NCBI GenBank assembly: GCA_009760855.2
Contig: WPIO01000036.1
Location: 3,701,501-3,765,500, forward strand
Origin: Cristatella mucedo
Taxonomy: Eukaryota; Bryozoa; Phylactolaemata; Cristatellidae
DNA: 64,000 bases
Reading direction: 5' to 3'
Shown here: positions 12,520 to 30,300 of the stretch, piece by piece
Layout: each line of letters starts with the position of its first letter
Numbering within the stretch: position 1 is the stretch's first letter
The notes under the pieces: model-generated
The model's input: only the letters and a program-made list of their open reading frames with translations
Database searches by the model: none
Told to the model about the DNA's origin: nothing
Translations under genes and position numbers: made by a program

Positions 12520-12860
12520 CAGAGTGCGGAGGAAGGCGAGAGGGGAGGACTGAAAAGAGAAGGCGCTGGGAAGGGATAGGCGAGAGGAAGAGACGGATGG
12601 GTCGATCGTGGTGCCGAGGGGAGAGCAGGAGAGGAGAAGGAAGAGGGAAGGGGGAAGGTAGGAGAAGGAAGAGTGAACGGGAAGGGAGGAGGAGAGGGAA
12701 CGGAGAAGGAAGCACGAGGAGAGGAGGGGAGGAGTGAGAAGAGCAGGGGGCGTGATAAGAGAAAGGGAAATGGTGGGAGAGGGAAAGGGAAGAGGTAAGG
12801 GCAGCCTAGAGGCGGGAGGGGAGAAGAGGGGAAAGAGGGAAGGAGTGAAGAAGAGGAGTA
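12520..12860. repeat. purine-rich (GGA/GAA) low-complexity tract
   Basis: About 340 bp of nearly pure A/G on the plus strand with no fixed period. It follows a C-rich CCCACCCACCCACC run at 12468-12485. Apparent Arg/Gly-Glu and Pro-Ser-Leu frames come from this composition. Confidence 0.9.
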
Positions 12861-14930
12861 GAGTGGGCTACTGGGTTTGAGCGGGGTATTATTAATAATT
12901 ATATTTTAATATTATACATATTTTAGTAATACTTCAGCAAGCTGTTGGCATTGGTACATTGGAGAAAAGTGAGTGATCACTGAACTTCAGAGTGAAACTG
13001 AATGAGCATTTGAGTTATCCCGCCTAAACTAGCACGCGCTCCCAGGATAGACAGTGTAGTTGCAACTGACAAACTCACGATTGCGTCTGGATGGACAAAA
13101 CACGTGTAGCAGCACTCATCCTATGACGGTGGGTTGCGAAAGTTTCGAGAGCTGTCGAGCAAATGAACGAAGCAACAGGCAAAACAAAGAAGGAAAGCCA
13201 GCATGCACACGTCCACTGAGCGGCTGCAACGTCTGCACGCACGTAGTTCGTTGCGGCATCTATCGAAATCATCGCCCGCAGACGAAACGCGACAGCATAA
13301 GCTTTCGGCATCGAATGTAGCTTCTCGCCACCGGAGCGAGGAAGACTGACAAGCAACGATAGAGTGAGCTGCAGTGCGACATCGAACGTCACGGTCGGTG
13401 AACTGATCGCACGCTTTCTCGCCGATTCTCACTCGGCAGTAACAGCTGGCAGAGGCCAGCGAGTTAGCCAAGAGCTCGCGCATCGATCGATTGCCGGTTT
13501 CGAGCGATACCCACGCTTCCGTTCGTCTTCCTGCATCCGGTTCAAAATTGGCCACTGCAATTTACGTTCAGCTTTCCGTCGATAACTGAAAATGATTTTC
13601 GTTATATATATATTTTAGAGCCTCCAACTAAGAAGAATCTTGGCTCTCCGAAATAGCAGCTTATATCTTCGATGTTGAGGATGAGTATTTTTCGTGCGAA
13701 CTTGACCGACGACCTTTTGGGTTGCACGCTATTGTATCCGTTGTGCTTGCCTTGTTATTTAATAACGGCTTCGTCTTGCGTTCGATAACAGCAACTCAAA
13801 GTTAGCATAGTGTTAGTAAAACTGCTAGCGAAATTAGTGAGGGATTATGCTATATCCCAAAAATTGATTTAATTAGTTGACATTGGTTAATTGCAGACAC
13901 TCAGCGGCCTTTCCCTCATTAGGCGTTCACCGTAGACATTCGAAGATTTCCCGAGGACACCTGCTAGGGGTAACCGACGCATTGCCTCTTTTTAAGCAGG
14001 TCAAAGCTGACTATCAAAGCCAAATGCATGCCATTTTCATGCTTTCAAGGCTCTGATTCGTGCAAATACGATAGCTTTACGTACCCCAAATCTGATTTGA
14101 CGATTTCGAATCCCATTGTCTATGAGCATATGCTGCTATTGGTCTCAACGTCATGTCCTACCGTGGTCACTGCTCGAATTCCTGCAGCCGGTCAGTAAGC
14201 AGCAGTATTTCATGCCACAGGCTAATGCACTGACATGAGCAAGTCAGGCATTAAGCTGACTGGCAATTGGAGCAGAAGATCTGGTACTCTTGCTCGCGCT
14301 GAGTGCACATGATAGAATTTGGGCCGAGCAAGTAATCGGGTCTGCATTCTTCCAGCGACTTTGTCTCGTATTTCTCGTGCTAAACGTCTACCTTTTTGTG
14401 GAGTTGCTGTACAGATATGTTGCACGTGCTGCACAGACCTCGGTGGTGTTAGCCGGTCGGCGATTGTATGGGCTGCTGTCGCCTTGCACCTCCCTCGTGA
14501 GAAACGCGATGAGGCAAATCTAAATCCATATGACTAATAATGCTTGGCTGTTGATGGGGAGACATGGCTGATTCGTGCAAAGTGGCTTATCATTGTGGCT
14601 ATCAAGTGGCCTTCATTGATCTTCATTTTGTAGGTCAAGACTAGGTTTTAATCTGGCAATCAGCAGCAATCAAAGCACGCCCCTTGTTGTGTGTACACAT
14701 TGCAGTAGCCATTCTCTGCCACCAATTGTTACGCTACTGTGTCTCCGGCGTTACTGTGTCTCCGGGGCTGCAGCAGCGCTAGTGGAGTCTCACGGAGACA
14801 CGAAGACACGAGCGGCGAACGTGAGCTGTGAACGAGACTCAAATCTTTATTCCCCCAGCGGGCACGTATATGAGCTAGGGGCTGACTCACCACAGATAAG
14901 GGAGTGCATCCGTGGTGAGCCACCATGGTG
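12861..14930. other. no recognised feature
   Basis: Open frames of 70-145 codons (13121-13555 minus, 14290-14523 plus) show no motif and no convincing exon boundaries. I see no transposon ends. Confidence 0.4.
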
Positions 14931-14936
14931 GGCCAC

Positions 14937-15025
14937 ACGCCCACATCAAAGGCCGCACCGAGCCAACCGCCCAAACACCCGCCCACATCAAAGGCCGCAC
15001 CGAGCCGACCACCCAACCACTCGCC
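14937..15025. repeat. 2 x 42-bp tandem repeat
   Basis: The block CCCACATCAAAGGCCGCACC occurs twice with a 42-bp period. The second copy has a few changes and a partial third overlap. Not linked to a gene. Confidence 0.85.
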
Positions 15026-15296
15026 GAGAGCGGAGCACCACAGACCAGTCAAGAAGCAACAGGTACACACAACACACTCATGCCGCCAGCGCTGCCTGCC
15101 GCGCGACCGTCGTCATCAGATGCATACTTAATTTGGGATGGAGCTCCTGCCTGATCGGAGCCGGTCCTGTTCGAATAAATTTGATTTGATTGATGGCATG
15201 AACTCTTGCAGTGATTGCCCGCTCTTGATTGAAGGAAGCAACCTGCAAGCTTATAATGTCCAACTATTAAGTGAGCTAGCGGACATTTCAATCTAA

Positions 15297-15445
15297 TAGT
15301 AATATTATAATAATAATGCACTTGATAAAGCGCCCTCAGAGAACTTAATCTCTTTCTAGGCGCTTTAAATTTTCTGAAAAGTGAAATGCAATTAAATGGC
15401 AAGTGAAATCATGCTTGAAAAACAAGCAAAATGAATAATATGGTT
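15297..15445 (-). mobile_element. LINE-A 3' UTR fragment
   Basis: A (TAA)-type tail, the terminal block AGAGAACTTAATCTCTTTC and about 90 bp of 3' UTR, minus strand. No coding part. Confidence 0.88.
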
Positions 15446-16814
15446 CTAGTGAATTGCTCAGTGTGTAATAAACAACTCTGATAGCTCGGTCACGGCAGTT
15501 TCTAGACCCTTTAATCGAGGATTTTATTTTGAAAATGATTCCTGTTAATTAATGGTAATGTCAAGAAAACACTAAAAAAGGCAATAGCACGATCGAGATC
15601 GACCGTCTCCAACTTGTGGATTGGTCGGATGCAGACCACGAGATGCCTGATCACTGGTCACAGGCGGCTAACCCAGTTACTGGGAGTTATGTCCCCCACC
15701 AAATGGGATTACAGCACATTTATTGATATTGTACAAAGACCAATAGAACGAATGACATGCAAATTGGCGCAAATAACAGTGGCAACATAAGCTATCGTTT
15801 GATGTAGGTGCCGTGTTGACCTTTTGATGACCTGTAAAAGTCATGGTCACGTATTGCATTGAGCCTCAGCCAAATATGGCTGTACACATCAAATCAACAG
15901 ATTCAATACCAGTCACTCTGCAAATATGAAAAACGCCTCAAAAGATGAAGGACACTTAGATTGCGATTATCCATACCAAAAACAAAATATACAAAAATTT
16001 GACCTGTCAAAGTGCTGACTGCCATCACGATCACAGATTCAAGGACATTTGGTGACTGGCACATCTTATGCATACAGACTGCCTAGAAGAGCAGGTTGGA
16101 AATCACATGGCTGGTGAGCCCCACGTATATTCCAAATTTCGCGTCGATCGGTTGAGTTTCGGCGAAGCTGTTGAATTGATAAGGCACAGAGTACAACAGT
16201 TGAGAAAGAACTCAGAGAAGTCAACTTAAGCTGTAAACGCATGTAGGGGATGAAAAACAAGATTGCATTACTAGTTCTTCGTCATAAAAATTTGAAGCAC
16301 ATAATTAATAGCGTGTAATTCAAATTTCGCGTTGACCGGGTCACTATTATTCTAGCTGTGACATTTTTTAGAACATGTGGGTGAAAGGGTGACAACGGCT
16401 TAGCATAACAAACACGACCAGGTTTTGACCAAAATAAGTTTATCTACTGAGGTACAGTATGCACGCGAGAGCTCTGGAATGATATGTAACTGCAATCAAT
16501 CATGTACTCCACAAATGTTTTAGGTGATTGGATCATTATTTTAGGAGATATGACATAAGCGAAAGCAAGCATTTGACCGTCTTTTGCAGGTCAGAACTCA
16601 GAACCCCAAGCTGTAACCAAGCGGTAACAGTATGTCACAGTCAGGCAATTGGTTGCTGTATCATTGGCTCAGTGACCGTAACCTAATAATAGTAATACAT
16701 TTTTTTCATTTCTATAGCTTCCTAGGAAAACTTAAATGTAACTCAGTAGCTTGTGGTTTTTAAGGCCGGTGCAAAGAGGCTTGCAATATGCATTACAGTA
16801 TGCAAGTCAGAAAC
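15446..16814. other. no recognised feature
   Basis: Two spots share the phrase CAAATTTCGCGT (near 16133 and 16322) in similar contexts, hinting at an unclassified diverged repeat. Nothing else was recognised. Confidence 0.4.
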
Positions 16815-17560
16815 TAGGCTAGTCTGTCGCAATTCGCAGCTGTCGCGTTACACCAATTTGTAGTGGCTCCTCGAGCAGCGTATTGACTTCAAGAATCTGT
16901 CATTGACCTTTAGGTTCCTCCAGGTGCTGCTCTGGCCTACCTGCCTGAGCTAACCGGGGTCTTCAATCGCACAATTCAAGCTTCTTTGACTCGGAGAATA
17001 GCTTGTCCTTGCTTCCAATCCCTTCGGTAATTCAATCCATTTGCCTTTAACTACGTTGCTCCCATAACCTAGAGCTCACTAACGGATATCGCGCGTCATT
17101 TGATGATTTGACGACATTCAAAAAGAAGGCAAAATCCTACCTGATCCCCATAGCCTTTGCTTCGTCCGAGTTGATTGTCGTTTGTTTACCCGTGTTTCCT
17201 GAAACTGTGCACGTTGTGACTATTCGGGCATACTTAGCCAACAATGACACTACATCAAAATTGGTCCACGAACCTGTGATATTTCGTCTTGACTTCTGCG
17301 ACTCACTGCATGCCTGTCTACCGGCTTATGCAATCAGGCGCTTACAGTCGGTGCAAAACTCTGCAGTTAGGCTTGTCTGTCTTAGGCGGGCGAAGTTGCA
17401 GCATCACACCACTACTCGCCGACCTGCACTGGTTCTCCATCAAGCAGCGCATCGACATTTTAGATTTTGTTGCTCACTTTTAGGTCTCTTCATTCTTGTA
17501 CTCCAGCCAACCAAAATTACTCCCAAATCAGGCTAGGCATCGTACCACCCGTTATTCTGA
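16815..17560 (+). mobile_element. LINE-A-like fragments (two, rearranged)
   Basis: 16815-17205 matches the RT C-terminal end up to DDLTTFKKKAKSYL. It is followed at 17215-17560 by an upstream segment of the same region (IRAYLANNDTTSKLVHEP, IRRLQSVQNSAVRLVC). The order is not colinear with the element, so these are two insertions or a rearrangement. Both frames are broken. Confidence 0.7.
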
Positions 17561-17769
17561 CTCAAGTTGTATAGATACGTCTGCAGCTGACTTTGCAGCT
17601 GAGTAGAATGCTAGATGCAGGACGCTCTTCATCCTTCAGGGTGACAGATCAGAGCCTGCTACTTTCGACAATGATTCTTCTGTTCAAAAACGCCTGCTGC
17701 AATGTCTTCTACAAATTTCTAGGCAACTGCCTAGAAGAAATTTCGTACTAAGCAAGTGTTGGTGAACGT

Positions 17770-17938
17770 GATAGCACACTAGGTAAGGCGGTTGCTTTTC
17801 ACGACCTCGGTCCCGAGGTCGTTGGTTCGAAACTTGCAGTCACTGGGCGATTCTTTATCGCGGCTGCAAGCGGTGGTGATAGACGTAAAGGCTCTTCTGT
17901 TGCTATACAAAAGAGGCTGTTACATCAGCGAGCATTTC
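17770..17938 (+). mobile_element. SINE-B (tRNA-derived)
   Basis: The head starts ACTAGGTAAGGCGG, with an anticodon-arm palindrome CCTCGGTCCCGAGG and a B-box-like GTTCGAAACTT (diverged). The shared body follows (CGGTGGTGATAG, GGCTCTTCTGTTGCTATAC), with an AAAGAGGCTGTTACATCAGC end. Four long and several partial relatives lie in the window. Transcription by RNA polymerase III is inferred from the family head. Confidence 0.8.
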
Positions 17939-18009
17939 CCCCGGTGGTTCCAATGGGCTCGCTGTTTTGCTCAGCTGTCACGCGAGGGTAGATATCATAT
18001 AAATAAATA

Positions 18010-18125
18010 AAATACAATTCATTTGCGTTGCAGCCTAGCAGAACTCAATCTCTATTCAGGCGATCAATATGCCGCATTGCTTGAGTCCATGACCGTGATG
18101 GTCGTGAAAGGCGAGCAGCAGCTAA
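18010..18125 (-). mobile_element. SINE-A remnant
   Basis: Minus-strand copy with the shared tail block (AGAACTCAATCTCTATTCAGG) and a decayed B box (GAGTCCATGACC). The tRNA-like 5' head is lost or unrecognisable. Confidence 0.5.
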
Positions 18126-18284
18126 GCCATAGCAAGAACAACAGAGCCAGAGCAAGACGGCCGCTTCTGTAGTGCTGCTGAAGTGCTCTGAAATCCATTA
18201 CGTGAGTTCCTACAGTGGGGGAACTTGTCGCACACTTTAGCGAGATCTAAAAGTCAATCCTGCAAAAAAGCTAACATGTACATA

Positions 18285-18436
18285 TTTTTATTTTTATAGC
18301 GCCCTAAGGGAACTTAATCTCTACTCGGGAATTTCGCATATTCCATGTGGCTCGAGTCCACGACCTCGGTCATCAATTGCATTCATGTTGACCTTGGTCG
18401 ATGGGGGGAGCACCCTTAACCACTGGCCCAAACCAA
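18285..18436 (-). mobile_element. SINE-A (tRNA-derived), full length
   Basis: The minus strand reads the A-box head GGTTTGGGCCAGTGGTTAAG, then the B-box part GTCGTGGACTCGAGCC, then the LINE-like tail GATTAAGTTCCCTTAGGGCG. The 3' tail similarity to LINE-A is discussed in findings. Confidence 0.8.
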
Positions 18437-18922
18437 GGCTGAAGTGATGGCAAACCCCAAAACGCTACTTGGCATTAACACAAAAAGACAGAACAGAGTT
18501 GCAAAAACCGGAAAAGCTTGAAAACGCTTCCTCCGAGTGTATTCCTTCCAGCGCGTGCTTTTGTGCTGACGTAGCCGCCTGGCTATGCCAAGCTGCCACT
18601 GCTTCCTCGGTCCTCCCCCTCAGGCACTTTTGTGTTCTCTGGTTTGCCAAAGTGACAACAGGAGACCTGGGAGTATGACATCAAGTAGGCACATCCATGT
18701 CATGTAGTTGAGAAAAATAGTAAGTGCGGAATATTCGAGCCAAATTCCACTCGCCATAATATTGCCAGCACTTGAGCATCCACGTCAGTAGGATACAAAG
18801 ATGTCATATGCTAGAAATGTCTTATTTTCCCCGAAGATCCATTTTAATAAAATCCTGTCGTCCAGTAACGAAAGGCACGATGAGCACGACCACCAGCAAG
18901 ACACGAGCAGCTTGATGTCGAC
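18437..18922. other. no recognised feature; 3' flank of the minus-strand gene
   Basis: Should include the 3' UTR of the minus-strand gene ending at 18923. The plus-strand TTTTATT near 18841 reads as AATAAA on the minus strand, about 80 bp past the stop, a plausible polyadenylation signal. Confidence 0.4.
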
Positions 18923-22098
<3,176 letters not shown>

Positions 22099-22596
22099 CT
22101 GCCTCAAATAAAAAACAAAGGATTATATTTTGAAAAAGTGGTATTGTTTGTCAGCCACAGAGTACCACGATGCCACGGCAGTTATACACAGCTCGAAAGT
22201 AAACATTTGTCCCGACCTTCGGATTTAGGGCCACACAGAACAAATGCGTAGCTGAGAAAATGCCCACGGCTTCCAGACTCTCATTAAGCAGCCACCAAAG
22301 GACCAAAGCGAAACCCAGTAACAACATCTTATTCAATTGTGTTAGCCAGCGACCGCTCGATGCTAGCTGCAACATCCCATCTTTGCTGAAAAAACTTTTT
22401 TGTGGTCTTGCCGAGCAGTTGGAAGTTGACTGCGCATTTTGCTGCACGGTGAGGTCGCTCTCGAAATCCCAATCGCCTTTCGATTCTTCCGAGTGTACCC
22501 CGAGTAGAGAAACAGAGAACAAACAGGTCTCAACTCAGCTAATTGAGGTTGACACGACAACCATGTATGAGTGACAGCTCGTGCTCAGCAGCAGGG

Positions 22597-24323
<1,727 letters not shown>

Positions 24324-24369
24324 ATGTCAGCGATGTCCGCATCAGAGCAGCCGCTTAATCTGGCGAAAG
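24324..24369 (+). CDS. LIN7: LIN7 exon 1 (start)
   Basis: 15 codons plus one base, ending AAA G before donor GTGCGT. Encodes [15 protein letters not shown], matching the short EPLTL-type leader of the family. Intron 1 is 240 nt. Confidence 0.88.
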
Positions 24370-27300
24370 GTGCGTGCTCTGCGTATGCTTCTTGGCGAAT
24401 TGCTCAGTCCCTTCAATGCCCCACTACTTCGCACGATAGCGCTATCTGCCGAGGAGCCCAGTGCTTGCCGCTCTGTCTTCTAGTTTAGCTATCGGACGCA
24501 GAGGATTTGGCCAAACGCTGCTCACAGCTGCTGGTAGCGCCCGCCTTCGCGCGAGTCTGGGTTTCGAACTCACGTCACGAGTTCGTCAACTCTTCGCGCT
24601 CTGTTTTAGATGTCGAGCGAGTCGTGAGCCTGCTCGACGCCCTGCAGAAAAGTAAGCGGAGACGACCGCGCCGCGAACTTCCGCCGCCCCGTCCGGGTGG
24701 CCGAGAGCGACGCGAGAGCTCCGCTCCGGTGGCTCGGCGGTAGAGCGCCGGTGCGGAGCGCGACTTTTTATAATTCGGTGCTTCATAATATCAGCCTCAA
24801 GCGCCGGCGAGCGTCCGGCGCGTCGGAAAACGCAGCGAATTTTTGCGCCGCGAAGACGACGGCGGTTGGTTTGCGAGCGAGAGCAGTCGCGCCGGGCTTG
24901 TATGAGCTACGGCCGTTGCTTTAAAGCTTTGAGGTCGCTCTCACTGTCGCCTGCAGGAAGAGCTCACCGCGAGTGATAGCGCGACGTCGAACCGCGTGTC
25001 CTCCTTTCAAAACGGGCCATCCGGACGCACGTGCTTGTATTTACGTGCGATGCGGCCTCCCGCCTGCCTGCTGCCACCGGTGCATAGGCCTCAAGAGAGT
25101 GCTTGGCTGAAAACCTGGCGTGTTGGCTGCCGTCAGTTCTCGAGGTGATCGGAAGCTGGTGTGCAAGTGGAAGTAACATCGCTAAAATTCGGGCTTGTTT
25201 AGACAGGGATACCACATTGAAGTTGGACCACGCATTTGTGACATCCCGTCTTGACTTCTGTGACTCATTGCTTGCTGGTCTACCGGCTTGTGCAATCAGG
25301 TACTTACAGCTGGTGCAAAACTCTGCAGCTAGGCTTGTCTGTTGTGAGTGTCGCAGTTGCCACATCGCAACACTTCTCGCAGACCTGCACTGGCTACAAG
25401 TCAAGCAATGGATTGACTTCAAGGTTTTGTCGCTCACTTTTAGGTCTTTTCATTCTTTGGCTCCAGCCTATCTCTCAGATCTATTTCCCCCGCCAGGCCA
25501 AGCATAGTACCACCCGCTTTTCGGAAACTAACTGTTTGAATATACCTCGTGCAAACCTCAAATCATTTGGAGACCGTGTATTTCGTTGTATATGTCCCAA
25601 AGCCTGGAACTCACTCCCGACTTGCGTCACGACATACCCTGACTTGATCGTATTTAAAAAGAACTTAAAAACGCGGCTATTTATGACAGCATTTAGTGGG
25701 CCCTGCGATTCGTCCTTTAGGTGCCTACCCGTGCTGACACTGTTGCATGCTGTCACTAACCACTCTTGCATGCTGACCCTGTGCTTGTCACCCTTAACCA
25801 TGTTTATTCTTGTTGTTTATCAAGCATTCTACCATTCGATCGTGTTTCCTTTGCAGCAAATGTAAAGCGCCTAGAAAGAGATTGAGTTCTCTGAGGGCGC
25901 GATATCAATTGTATTATTAATATTATTTTTAAGTCATCGTGGACCACCGATTTCGTCCGTGCTGCAAATGAGACTCGCTCTGCTGCTGTCGCTGCTGTGT
26001 GATTTTTTTTAGCCACCTACATAGCAAACACGTCCTGATTGTTGTGTGCACATTTCTTAAGATGCTTAGTCAAGAGGCAAGCGGCGGCAGTGGCCTGTAC
26101 AAGGCCGTGCTGGGAGTTTGCCCAGTCCCTGTACTGTTCAGAGCAGCTCCTCCGAGTTTGGCCTGCAAAAGAAGAAGAGCTTCGTTTGCCAGTTACCGGA
26201 AGCAGTGGTGGCCAGTCGCCGGAAGCAGCACTGCTGCTCAGAGGAAGCGGTGCTCAGCAGAAGCGGTGCTGCTGCTCAGTGGAAGTGGAGGCGCTGGTCA
26301 ATGTACCGAGATTACTCACATGCACTTCGGGCAGATGCCACCGTAGTGCAGGCTAAAGTGTTTGTGGTCTTAGCGCTGTCGAAATACGTCGGGTTTTTCG
26401 TGGCTGGCACGGTGAACGTCCGCCAAATAGCAGGACTTCCACTAGTTGTTGAGCACAGAGCAAGGGCAAAGAGTAGACAGCGTGGAAGCTGGGTGGAGGT
26501 TTAGGGAACAGTGTGCAGGCAAGCAGTGCTTCATGCCTTCATGCCTTTATGGCTGCTAGCCCGAGTGTGATCGTCCTAATGTGTACTTGCCTAGTGGTTG
26601 TCATCCCATTAGCCGTAGTCCCATAAGTGAGTGCCAACTGCAACCCTGCTTTGTGCTGCCTAGCAACTGCTGGCCTCAGCAGATTAGTGCTGCCCCCCTG
26701 TCACGTTTCCATCTGCCATCGCATCTGGCAGGGAGTGAGCCACGTGGACGCAGTGACCGGTGACTCGTGAGAGTGTCACGAGATCGACGTTCCCAATTGA
26801 CAGCACGTCCTGTTTGACAGTGGCACCGTCTGCAATTTGATGGCAAGCTGCTCCTCTAGGGGGGATGGGGCTGGTTGATGCATTCCGGATGTGTGCAACC
26901 TGTTGTGCAAGGGTACTCCTGATCAGCGATCGATGACATTTCGATCGTTGACGCCTTCTGGCAAGACTGCCCTTGGCCGGCGCTTGGTTTGCTGTCGCTC
27001 ACCACTGCTGCAGCTGTTCGTGCAGCAGTGGTCGGTGCCAAGCCGCATGGGGGCTGGTACAGCAGGGGTCTGATCCGTCTGAGCGGCTCGTCGTGCTAGC
27101 TCTTCCGTTGTTGTGTGTTCACTTTGACCAGGTAGCGATGCATCCATGCCCGTGGCTCAGCTGCAAGCACTTCAGAAAGTGCTGAGGAGCGAGTTTTTCA
27201 CCGTGGTCCGCGAGGTTTACGAGCATGTTTACCAAACGGTGGACATCACCAGCAACCCGGAAATAAAGGCGCATGCAGCTGCCAAGGTGAGCAAGCTGCC

Positions 27301-30300
27301 ACGCCTGCACTCGCCATCGGTCGTGTGTCGGAGCTGAAAAAGCACGTGTGTGAGGGCTGGCTGGCCGGTGCACTTTTGTCGATATGCTCTAGTGCCCCGG
27401 TGCCCATGTTTGGCCGACGCCTCGCTACGGATCCCCAAGATTAGAGAGTGTCGTTACATCCCCCACCCTTGGTTGGCTTGCTGAAGGCCATATTGTCACG
27501 TGGCATCATCGCCTCTCGCTTTGCTGGCGACAGATCGTAGCATTCTCACACATTCTCACAGCTAGTGCACCGGTCACTTTTTTGTCCGTTACTGGTTGTG
27601 TGCTCGTGACGATGCCTTGGGCATAGACGTTGCCATGCAAGGCGCTTGCTGCGAGTAGGTAGAAGTCAAAGGGCAACCTGAGTCGGCCGCCTCATTTATA
27701 TAGTGGCAGAAGTGCCTTGGCGGCCAACCATCCTGCTTACAGTGGGCTGTAAAGAACTGGTTGCTGCCAGACTCGAACCCAAAACCTGGGTGATGAATCG
27801 TTTAGCAAGCGCCTTAGACTAAGACCCAGGCACGCCTTTGCTGTGACTTCCTTCGCCTGCTTTTCATCAATTCCTTTAAATGCTTAGTTGCTGGCTCAGT
27901 TGGTCATCTTGCCAAATGGTTTCGTGCCATGGCCGAACCGAGTTTGCGAGCTCTGCCGAATGCAGCTTGGAGACTGCGGCAGTCCTGTCTGTGTAGCGGC
28001 TTGCCTTGTAGCGCCACAGATCCTGTCTGTGTAGCGCCATGATATGCCTCAGAGGCCTCTTAGCTCCTCCGTCTGTGTGTTAACCCGACTGCTGATTTTA
28101 CCACACTTTCTGACTAGTGACCGTGCTTCGAAACGAGCGTTCTTTAGACAGCGGTCTTCTGACCACGTTGGTGCATCCATCTGCCTGAGGTCGTTGCCGC
28201 TAAGGCTTTCGGGTAACCTCTTTACTTCTTTGTCTGCCGCTGTCGGTGGCTTTGCGCAGCTGAGCTGCCATTTTGTGCACATTTGTGCACATCTCATGCG
28301 ACCTCAGGCTCCTGGCCTTAACGTGCCGTTGTGTTGCATTGCACCTTGCTGCCAGAGAGATAGAGTAAAACTGTACCGGGCAGGAACGGTCTACAACTTC
28401 CTGCCTCGCCTGAGTTGCCACTCGCCCACAGCCCTGAGCTGCCACTCGCCTGGGCATCCGGTGCTCGCAAGCACGTAGGCACGAGCAGGCAGCTGCGAAT
28501 GCTGCAGTCTCTCACCTCCCCCCTATGCTGGAACAAGAAGTGCATAGCAGCAACGGCAGGCCAAGGTGGCAGCTAGCACGCTCGAGCGCGCGGCACGCCT
28601 CGTTGCTGCAGGCCACCGTCGCCGCGTTTGCGGCGAGCGAGGGCCATGCGCACCCGCGCGTGGTCGAGCTACCGAAGACGGACGAAGGACTCGGCTTCAA
28701 CATCATGGGTGGGAAGGAGCAGAACTCACCAATCTACATATCGCGCATCATTCCCGGAGGCGTCTCGTCGCGTCAGGGCGGACTGAAGCGCGGCGATCAG
28801 CTCCTGTCGGTCAACAGCACCGTGAGTTAGACGCCGGCCCATGTGCGTGGCCCTGCCCCCTCGGACGTGCAGCCGAGTTGTAGCAGCAACGATGGCATTC
28901 GATTCTCCTTTCGATTCGCTTGTCACTTGGAAAGGTAACCCGTTGAACTAGCATGGCATGCCTTCGCAGACTGCTCTCTGCCTCTGTTGCATGTTACCTA
29001 GCAGGGTGATGTTATCTCAGTCGAGAAGAGGCCGCTCCTGCTGCTGCTCCGGCAGACCGGGGCTGCTGCCACCGGCCTATCTCATTTGCATGTGAATGTG
29101 CTTAGGTGCACGCACTTTCATGCGCTTGCCCGTGTATGTGTTTGTGTATGTGTGCGTGTGCTCGCGTGCGCCTGTGTGTGTGCCTGCCACTATGCAATGC
29201 AAGGAGGCCAATTTTCTTGTTGCAATGATGGAAGCATCTGTTTGTGTGCTGTGCTTGTGGGAAAGGCTTTCGTTCTCGAACCGCTATGCAGAATGTTCGT
29301 AATGATTGGTAGACCAAATTTAGTGTGCATAGAAAGAGATTTAATTCTCTTTGGGTGCTATGCAAATGTCTTATTATTAGTAATGCTATTTTGTTCCTGT
29401 TGTTATGCCTGCATGGCCTTTGGCACACTAGGTAAGGCGGTTGCTTTCATAACCTCGGTCCCGAGGTCGTGGGTTCGATTCCTGCGGTGGGCGATCCTTT
29501 ATCGCCACTGCAGTGGTGATAGCCCTAAAGGCTCTTCTGTCGCTATACAAAAAGAGGCTGTTTAATCAGCTAGGATTTTTTTTTACAGACATCTGCACTA
29601 GGATAGTGCAGCTTGCTGTCTATAGTTAATGTCTACAGGACCAACCTAACATTTAGTGTCAAACCTTGGGTAACTTTGATAGAAAATGCAAAAGTTGTAG
29701 TCAGCTGATTAGACAGCCTTGTATATGTAGTGGCAGTGGCAAAAGAGCCTTGGCGACTCCTGAGTGCAGTGAGCAATAGAGAATTACCTGCCGAAGGTCT
29801 CAAACCCTACTACCTGGGTCGTGAACACTGGAAAGTCTCACCCTCAAAATGGCTCGTCTGGCCTCTTCAAAAATGACCTTTCACTAGCTATTCACAGCAG
29901 CTCGACATGTAAGTATTCGTATTTTCGACTCTATAGCACTATAGCAAAAACTCCGGGCATGCTCGATAACAAGACCGGTGCCTACAGTTAGGCCACACAT
30001 CATGTGACATCCCATCCAGCCTTCTGCTTGTGCAACACCCTTTGCAGATCTGCGTGTGTGCGTAATAATTGCATAATGAAATGCTTGCGTAACTCGGAAT
30101 CTAGGCTAGAGCCTGCGGTTAACCTGCACAACCGGCACATTAAATCACTTGTCTGCGACCCTGCACAGATTCCTTCCTTATCAAACAGTTGATCGACCAA
30201 AAGGTCATGTTGCTAACTTTTCGGTCCCTTCTCGTGCCGGCTTACCTTTTCTAAAATATGTACACCTCTGACTTCCTCTTGTACCTTCTCTTTATGCTCC

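Noticed and set aside
12134-12715. Arg-rich and Pro/Leu/Ser-rich frames on both strands
   Set aside because: Caused by GC-rich and purine-rich low-complexity sequence; no conserved motif.
13121-13555. 144-codon Cys-rich minus-strand frame
   Set aside because: Cysteines show no regular spacing, no signal peptide or splice context is evident, and the opposite strand is also open; probably chance.
22260-22520. Hydrophobic minus-strand frame as a confirmed exon of the unrecognised gene
   Set aside because: No acceptor with a good tract and no strong donor in the required phase; kept only as a hypothesis in the findings.
29421-29500. Heads of SINE-B and SINE-A as true tRNA genes
   Set aside because: A and B boxes are tRNA-like, but the cloverleaf is not intact (anticodon arm replaced or expanded) and all copies continue into a shared SINE body.
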